From contig CM060696.1 of the NCBI GenBank assembly GCA_030686995.1, positions 112,712,949 through 112,776,948 of the forward strand: a stretch of 64,000 nucleotides of DNA, written 5' to 3'. Below are positions 57,603-64,000 of the stretch, one piece after another. Within the stretch, counting starts at the first letter, position 1. The number at the start of each line of letters is the position of its first letter. A program made the translations under genes and the position numbers. The DNA is from Artemisia argyi (taxonomy: Eukaryota > Streptophyta > Magnoliopsida > Asterales > Asteraceae). The notes under the pieces were generated by a model that was not told where the DNA came from, made no database searches, and saw only the letters and a list, made by a program, of their open reading frames with translations.

Positions 57603-58456
57603 TCTTTTTATAACTCGTAGGCTTGAAAAATAAAAAGTAAAAAAAATATAATAATAAAAAAATAAATTATTATTTAATATTTATTGGCTAATTGAGACCT
57701 TACATGATCAGATCTTTAAAAATTACGACTATATATATATATATATATATATGACTGGCTTTATATGGTCTTTGAAAATTCAGAGCTTTTGAAAATCGAG
57801 AACCTAAAAGCTTTAGCTTTGTATGTTTTATCCTTAACGCACCACTTGTTTTGTTGACTTTTAAAACGTAATGTTGATTAGAGAATATACTCGGAAGTGA
57901 ATGAACAATACGTGAAAGTATTACAATAGGTTTTTAAACGTGGACATTATTTAAGTACTATCTTGGGAATCGTTAACCAAACATCCCGAATCGTAGTACT
58001 ACTAAAATATAGCACACCTTTTAAAACCACTTTAAAAAGATGTTGAAAAATGAAGACTAGAAAATAACCAAAGGTGAAAAGTACGAACTAGTAGAGTAAA
58101 TTTCAGCTCACTGTTACTCCACTTCGACATTTGCATCATTCCCACAAATAGATAGATCCCTATCACTTCCACTTATATTCACCAACACACACCTTTCCCT
58201 TTCTTGCAAAATGTCTCTCTTTTATCATCATCTTCAATAACCTAGAACATATATATTCTTACCATTCATATATGCTCATTCCTTGGTTTCTAAAAATAGC
58301 ATCATCCTTTTAGGTTAATCTAGCATCTTACTTTTGTTGTTTTACATGTTTAGTGTATATTTGTGTTTGCATTTGTACAAGTAAAAACCCTAAAAAAGAG
58401 AGCAAGAAACAAGCACATAATAATAAGGTCTTATAGATCTATGATGTGAACCATCT
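57603..58456 (+). promoter_or_regulatory. Upstream region of the ALOG/LSH gene
   Basis: Only about 860 bp separate the Copia LTR from the ALOG start codon. It holds a short (TA)n run (57729-57751) and a pyrimidine-rich leader-like region from about 58130. No strong TATA box or transcription start could be fixed. Confidence 0.4.
58441..58449 (+). promoter_or_regulatory. Minimal upstream ORF (ATG ATG TGA) before the ALOG gene
   Basis: Two consecutive ATG codons are followed by TGA and end seven bases before the main ATG. If transcribed, scanning ribosomes meet it first, and the second ATG makes a bare start-stop. It is likely to lower or regulate translation of the main frame, but the 5' end of the mRNA is not known. 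Confidence 0.5.
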
Positions 58457-58951
58457 ATGGACTCAACAAGCAATTCTTCATCGTCATCGACACCAAGCCG
58501 ATACGAGAGTCAGAAGCGTCGAGATTGGGACACATTCGGACAATACTTAAGAAATAACAAGCCACCACTTTCTTTCCCGAACTTTAACCCTAGTCATGTT
58601 CTTGAGTTCTTGCACTATCTTGATCAGTTTGGAAAGACTAAAATTCACATCCCAACATGCCCTTATTTTGGAATACCAAACCCACCTACAGCATGTCCTT
58701 GTCCCTTTCGGCAAGCTTGGGGTAGTCTCGATGCGCTTGTTGGACGGCTTCGGGCAGCTTATGATGAGCATGGAGGAAACCCGGAGGTAAACCCGTTTGG
58801 TGCGCCTGAAGTGAGGCGGTTTTTGAGGGAGGTCCGTGACTTTCAGGCTAGGTCGAGAGGTATTAGCTATGAGAAGAAGCGAAAACGTCCGAAACAGCAG
58901 CAGCAGCTTGAGCAGCAGGAACATGAGGATCAACAAGAGCAGGAACCCTAG
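58457..58951 (+). CDS. LSH: ALOG-domain (LIGHT-SENSITIVE HYPOCOTYLS type) transcription regulator
   Basis: An intact single-exon frame of 164 residues. A short Ser/Thr-rich N-terminus leads to [18 protein letters not shown], the start of the ALOG domain (about residues 13-138). The domain continues with [20 protein letters not shown], a zinc-ribbon-like insert with His and Cys residues (CPYFG...[10 protein letters not shown]), [19 protein letters not shown] and [20 protein letters not shown] nuclear localisation signal (KKRKRPK) and a Gln/Glu-rich tail follow. ALOG proteins are plant-specific nuclear DNA-binding regulators of organ boundaries, meristem and light responses. Length and motif order are normal. 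Which LSH number is orthologous cannot be decided here. Confidence 0.95.
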   Translation: MDSTSNSSSSSTPSRYESQKRRDWDTFGQYLRNNKPPLSFPNFNPSHVLEFLHYLDQFGKTKIHIPTCPYFGIPNPPTACPCPFRQAWGSLDALVGRLRAAYDEHGGNPEVNPFGAPEVRRFLREVRDFQARSRGISYEKKRKRPKQQQQLEQQEHEDQQEQEP

Positions 58952-59221
58952 AAAGACAAAAGGTATGAAATGTGATCAATGTTGGAAACTATATTAAGAA
59001 TCTAAATATCTTATTGAGTTTCTTTTCGTTTATTTAATTAATAATGGTTATGTTCTTTGTTACCACGGAATGATTGGTGGTATGTACTTCTTAGTTATGC
59101 ATTTTCTAATAAAAATTCGGTTAGCAGAATAGACTTGTTTGAAATTAATTGCATTATTCTAGAAACATGATTAAGTTTTTTATATTTTAATTTTTGTTAT
59201 TACATTGTTTTTGAACGAGGA

Positions 59222-59224
<3 letters not shown>
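58952..59224 (+). other. Downstream region of the ALOG gene
   Basis: Probable 3' UTR; AATAAA-like and TAATAAA motifs are weak (for example AATAAAAATTC near 59110). Confidence 0.35.

Positions 59225-59295
<71 letters not shown>
59225..59295. repeat. (TA)n microsatellite
   Basis: About 35 TA units. Confidence 0.95.
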
Positions 59296-59299
<4 letters not shown>

Positions 59300-59449
59300 T
59301 TCTAACTAGATGCTAGCTAGGAGAGAATACAATTAGGGAATAACATTACAAGGATCACTAAATCAATCAATCTAACTAAATGAAGCCTTTCAAAGCTTAT
59401 TTGAGATCTATTTTCTTTTGAGCGGCAATTCATTTGAAAGCATCTAGCA

Positions 59450-59830
59450 AGTTGCTAGAATAAGCAAAGTTATAAAGAGTTCATACAAGAATTTGAGGGA
59501 CTGCCTAACCAATTAATCCAATTAGGTTACAAAATCTTATTTCGATTCAAAATCCGTGAGTATGAAAGAACCTTGATCTCCTCTTCAAGTGTATCTTTTC
59601 TTTGAGGCTTCAAATGAAGAAAAACTCGATTTTTATATCTCCGTATGACCCAAGTTGTTTGAATCACAACAGCAAAGCATGTCTTGCTCTTTTCATTTAA
59701 GCCACAACATCAAAGCATGTCTTGGTCTTTTCGTTATCACTAAGGATATTCGGATAATCGATCAAACCCCACCATGCCGTGATCTTCTCCCATAGAAAAG
59801 ATTGTTGTCGTTGAGGATGAGATCTTTTCT
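59450..59830 (-). pseudogene. C-terminal fragment of an L1-type LINE protein
   Basis: On the minus strand: WEKITAWWGLIDYPNILSDN near 59800, then IQTTWVIRRYKNRVF and PQRKDTLEEEIKVLSYSRI, ending in NLIGLV. This matches the region after the zinc-binding (zf-RVT) domain that closes many plant LINE polyproteins (TTxWxIWRxRN..VF...RRDTLxEDIKxLS). Frameshifts and stops interrupt it. A short segment (CAAAGCATGTCTTG) is doubled at about 59676 and 59714. It is a dead 3' remnant. Confidence 0.6.
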
Positions 59831-61235
59831 TGGGTGTTTTACCTTAAACATTGTATCATTACGAAAACGTCATAGAATCCACAACCTTGATTGGATATAT
59901 AACCGAATCAAGGATACTGGCCGGTTCGTGTAGATGTGAGGTTTGATCGCTTTGCAAGGGGAGGAGATCGATCTTACATAGTGTTAATTACATTATATAG
60001 TTTTATTAATTGCCGATTGCAAGGAAATTTTTTATTGGCGAAATGAGGTTATGCTGACATATATGAGATGTAAGATGATCGATCTATGTGTGATTCACTT
60101 GAAAGGTTTCTAAAACCTATAGGCTACAATGACGACACTGAAATACACGACCCTAGCTTTGCTGAAATACTAACATAAGAACATTTGGTAATGCTTATGA
60201 TTTGAATTCTAAACTAAGATAAAAACAGTCACCATCTTCTTTATGAAGTAACACGAGTACCAAACTCACTTAATTACCCGTTAACAACTAAATAAGGGCA
60301 AAACACCCTACGTAAGAAGTTGAAAGATGAGTCTCAAACCTTATAAAGTCGAGGTGCGATCACCAAAATGCTAAAGGAAAAGGAAAACCGCGATAGAATG
60401 TTCTTGATCATGGATCGATGACATTTCAAATTAAGGTCTTGGCATTGAATTGGACGAACGGAGTACTTATATTTTCTGATTATTATATGGATGACCTACA
60501 AAATAAATAATCGTCCATACATAGATAGCCAAATAATTTTGATCTAGATGGTACTTTCGATTTCCTAATGTCTCTTATGAAGATGAACTAGTTCACTAAT
60601 TTCGAATTCATGTCCGTTCTAATTTCTCTACATGTTTTACTGTCTTTTGCCCACTCTTTAGTCTTACCTTTTTGGCTGACAAATTACACTCAGTTTCAAT
60701 TATGCCCTTTTAGTTTTGCCTCATTTTACATATAGCTAATTGAGTTTCCTCAAAACATTTTCCATGCATTTCATTCTTTCATTTACCTCTTTAATTTTGT
60801 AATATTTGATTTATAACTAAATGGTTAATAACTGATAAGTTGTTATTATTTAATTACTTAAACAATACTTTTTTTAGTAATGATTAATAACAAAGGTAGA
60901 TAAGTTATATTTTTCCGTTTAGCCCTTTAGTTTTGCATTATTTAACTTATAACTAATTGAGTTATATAATTAGTTGTTATTGTTTAAGGGTACGGTACTG
61001 ATAAGCTGTTATTATTAAACGACTTGAATGATACATTTTTTTTATAATCGATAATAAAGGTAGATAAGTTTTATTAATTAACTACAAATTATTGATTCAG
61101 TGGTTGCTTGGATTAGCTTATTTTATCGGAGTACTGCATACGTGAATATGAACAAGCTTATACCTCATGTTCTCGGCTTCTAATGACTTCATCAATTTGA
61201 GCTCATGTACTTAAACAAGCTATAAACTCATCTTC

Positions 61236-61239
<4 letters not shown>
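59831..61239. other. Intergenic with an imperfect duplication
   Basis: No gene seen. Two related stretches (about 60704-60910 and 60920-61075) each contain CCTTTAGTTTTGC-type, ACTGATAAG(T/C)TGTTATTATT and AAAGGTAGATAAGTT phrases, an old tandem duplication with much change. Confidence 0.45.

Positions 61240-61309
<70 letters not shown>
61240..61309. repeat. (TA)n microsatellite
   Basis: About 35 TA units. Confidence 0.95.
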
Positions 61310-61311
<2 letters not shown>

Positions 61312-61613
61312 ATTTTCAAAGAAGGAATAAAATGAATAATGAGTTGGGGTATTTTAGTACTTTCATTTTATATATTAACTTGCTATTTTATTTTTATTTT
61401 TAGTTTTGACCCTTTACTTTGACTTCTTATATTTGTTAAACCAATAATTTATACAAATTATATTTTTCACTCAAGAAAACCTTTTTACTCAAATCTCATT
61501 TTAACATTTGACTCATACCCATAGTAATATTGCCAAACCTTTTATTTCATGCTTGCCACACTCATTTAAGCAACTTTCTTAGATGGCTTATTGTCAAACC
61601 ACATATATTATAT

Positions 61614-61810
61614 GTGACAACCAATGTTGCAAAAATCGTGAATCGGTCCCGAGGCGGTCGGGGGCCGAGTTGCGATTTTTGGCCGATTTTCTTGACTCGG
61701 CCAATTAATCAGCCGATTACCTTGTAATTTCCTACAAGTTCCAGGGCCGAGGCCGATTAATCACCGATTAATCGGCCGCCTCAGCCGATTTTTGCAACAC
61801 TGGTGACAAC
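61614..61810 (-). mobile_element. hAT-type MITE, copy 2, with 8-bp target duplication
   Basis: The element is 61622-61802 (181 bp), flanked by perfect GTGACAAC at 61614-61621 and 61803-61810. Ends are CAATGTTGCAAAAATCG and, reversed, CAGTGTTGCAAAAATCG, the mirror of copy 1, so it lies in the opposite orientation. The interior again has CCGATTAATCGGC palindromes and GAGGCGG/CCGCCTC arms. Confidence 0.88.
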
Positions 61811-64000
61811 TATGATTTTATTATGATCTTAATCCGTGTTTATAGTCGACGCAAATAAATAGTCAAACTTAGAGACTAGACCCTTTACATGGATAAAATA
61901 CTTATGTTTTTTAAACCGATAGAATTTAGACTTTTTTTCATATGAAGAAGTATAATAAAATAAGACGAATATTCAGGATTACTAATTTATATAAAAAAAA
62001 TAGAGCATTTCTAGAAAGAAAATAAAATTCATAAAATCAAATTATATTATGCGCCTTAAAATAATATAACTTGACTTGCAAATAAGTGTTCAAAAAAAAT
62101 TTACTTTCAATAAAATCCAAGTTAGCCAGATTAGTTAACAATGTTTTGTTATATTTATCTAATTTTTTTGTTGACAAATTAAGTATGATTTATAATAAAA
62201 TGAGGATTAAGAAAGAAAAGTGAAGTTGCGAAACAATTTCCGGTATAAAACTGTAATAAATTTGGAGTCGTCTGAATTCAAAAATTAATTCCGACGTAAT
62301 GTGCGGCCATTTTAATTCTTTGTTAATATAATGTATAAAGTTTTCGACTTTATAATATTGAAAAATAGCGTAGCGGTCTATTGTTTGCAACTCAAAGGGT
62401 CAAAGTTTTCGACTGCAAAATAGTGTCCTGTATTTTGTTTTGCCAAACCAAAATAATATTGAAAAATATGTTTTGAGGGAAATCTTCTCTACATTTTTGC
62501 CGAGATCAATGAAAACAGGAGGACAAAAATGCAAGCAGGTTCATTGAGGAAACGAGCATGCTAGAAGATATTACTAGAACTATAATATAAACTAAAACGA
62601 GACACTTCAAACATAAAATGATCACCCCTTACAACGTAAGTTGAATAGACATCAATAACATAAACCAAAAAGATTTATCTATAACCATGAATTATGTGAA
62701 TAGATTAGATAAAGATTAGATTACCTGGTCCTTATACCGAGCCATACAAATATAGGTGTCTGGTACAATGGTTATGCCACTGATCTATCTATAACCATGA
62801 ATTATGTGAATGCAACGAAATGAATGCCAATATAGGCCAAAGTGCTTCTTGGTCCAGCTAAATAGGTTGCATGCCGATTACATATCTTTCCTATGGTCAT
62901 GTCAAAACTAATGGTTATAATGAGAGATAGCCCAATAAAGGAAAGAATGGAGATGGTTAGGTGGCGTGTCCAGATAGAGAGAAAGCCGCAGGTCAAGATG
63001 ATCGATCACACTCGTTATTGTTGAATAAGAGATTCACATCGTTTCAAGGTTTTAGGGAATTTAAATCAAGGGAGGACTTGATGGTAATTGATTCACATTT
63101 CTACAAGAAAATTGTTAATTTAGTAATAATCTAAATTAAAGAATGGCGTGTGTTGCCTATTTTAATATGAGTTATTTAGGTGAATAAGTTTATTTGTGAA
63201 ATTAGTAAACTTGGTGAACAAAACCATATAAATAGAATTCATTGGCTATGAGTTTTTGGTGAGGATGTAAGAAAAATGAGAGACCTTACGAGAGTCTCCC
63301 TCCATCCCGTGTGGTGGTCTCGGTGATTCAATAACGATGGAAGTGAATTCCGTTATTGTAATCAGCCGATGAGAGTGGTTTGCGGATATACAAAAGTTTC
63401 GAGAGTTGATCGTCTTCTGTTTGACCATTTGAGAGCCCAATAATTCGACTATGATTTTAAAATATCCTTAGTGTAAATGAAGTTCTTGAATGAAAGAATA
63501 TTCAGGGAGTCATCTTCAAAGTTCTTCGGGGACCAAAGAAGGACTTACCACTTCCTTAAATGAAATTTAGCAAGTGAAGCCCTAAACATGAATAAATATG
63601 ATGTGGTCAGTGAGTGATGAAAATAACTCACTAAGTCCCCTTGATCTCCTCAACAAAGCAAAAACATTCTGAATTTAGATATTTAGAAAAAGTATCTAAG
63701 TCTCTGAAAGAATAGGCGGAAAATTTCTTAGGAAGATAAGTGAAAGGTACTTAACAAAGAAAGTCAAAGAAGTACAAGAGTTGGTAAAAAAGAAAAATAG
63801 CAGTCAAAACTGTTTCTATAAAGTGAGATTGGACACATTTCAATAATAGAAGATGACAAAAGCAGTAAAGTAGTAGTGTACCTTATCATTTAGATGTTTG
63901 ACACGTCAATTTTAACCTCGGGTATTCACCTCGAACTTTGCTTATAAAAGATAATGGTGTAATGGAGTAAATGATATCTTGTGCAACTAATGTGATACAT
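61811..64000. other. Right-hand flank, no gene supported
   Basis: AT-rich. A 26-bp phrase (TATCTATAACCATG...GTGAAT) is repeated exactly at 62676-62701 and 62786-62811, 110 bp apart. The short minus-strand frames near 62190, 62802 and 63246 have no recognised similarity. Confidence 0.4.

Overview
The window looks like nuclear DNA of a eudicot, most likely a member of the daisy family (Asteraceae). It is AT-rich, has spliced plant genes, long (TA)n and (AAT)n microsatellites and many layered plant transposons. The family call is inference, from retroelement proteins I recognise as typical of Asteraceae genomes (a Copia gag with SIDQDLWHIISIGD, a long 'putative transposase, gypsy type' ORF, and a HARBI1-like transposase). 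No rRNA, tRNA or CRISPR was seen.

Only two ordinary host genes are supported. At the left edge (1-3464, +) lie the last three exons of CDC5, the Myb-type core subunit of the PRP19/NineTeen spliceosome complex. Near the right end (58457-58951, +) is an intact single-exon ALOG/LSH transcription regulator. Gene debris includes a tandemly duplicated NAC-like exon (about 15.5-15.85 kb, -), a plastid ycf2 fragment (about 27.1 kb) and an L1-type LINE tail (about 59.5-59.8 kb, -).

The 55 kb between the two genes is mostly transposons. At 6.3-12.1 kb are two PIF/Harbinger-like units, one with a broken transposase and one with an intact spliced ORF1 partner. At 13.2 kb is a SINE with a 17-bp target duplication. 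Two copies of a hAT-type MITE (16.6 and 61.6 kb) have perfect 8-bp duplications. At 17.5-26.8 kb is a non-LTR retrotransposon whose protein joins a reverse transcriptase to a C-terminal CCHC plus PD-(D/E)XK-like (restriction-like) endonuclease. It is split by a very young 6281-bp LARD-type LTR element with 2780-bp LTRs. A second, 5'-truncated copy (39.8-40.8 kb) sits between two (AAT)n tracts. At 30.2-38.9 kb is a minus-strand Tat-lineage LTR element with gag, no pol and an antisense accessory ORF. At 41.9-57.6 kb an old Copia element contains a minus-strand pol-less Copia relative and a solo LTR, each with a recognisable 5-bp duplication that restores the Copia reading frame on removal.

The observations most worth following are the restriction-like-endonuclease retrotransposon and its (AAT)n association, the promoter-like palindromic module shared by the LTR and the interior of the nested Copia relative, the antisense ORF of the Tat element, and the separation of Harbinger ORF1 from its transposase. 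All identities and boundaries come from reading the sequence; no database search or alignment program was run.
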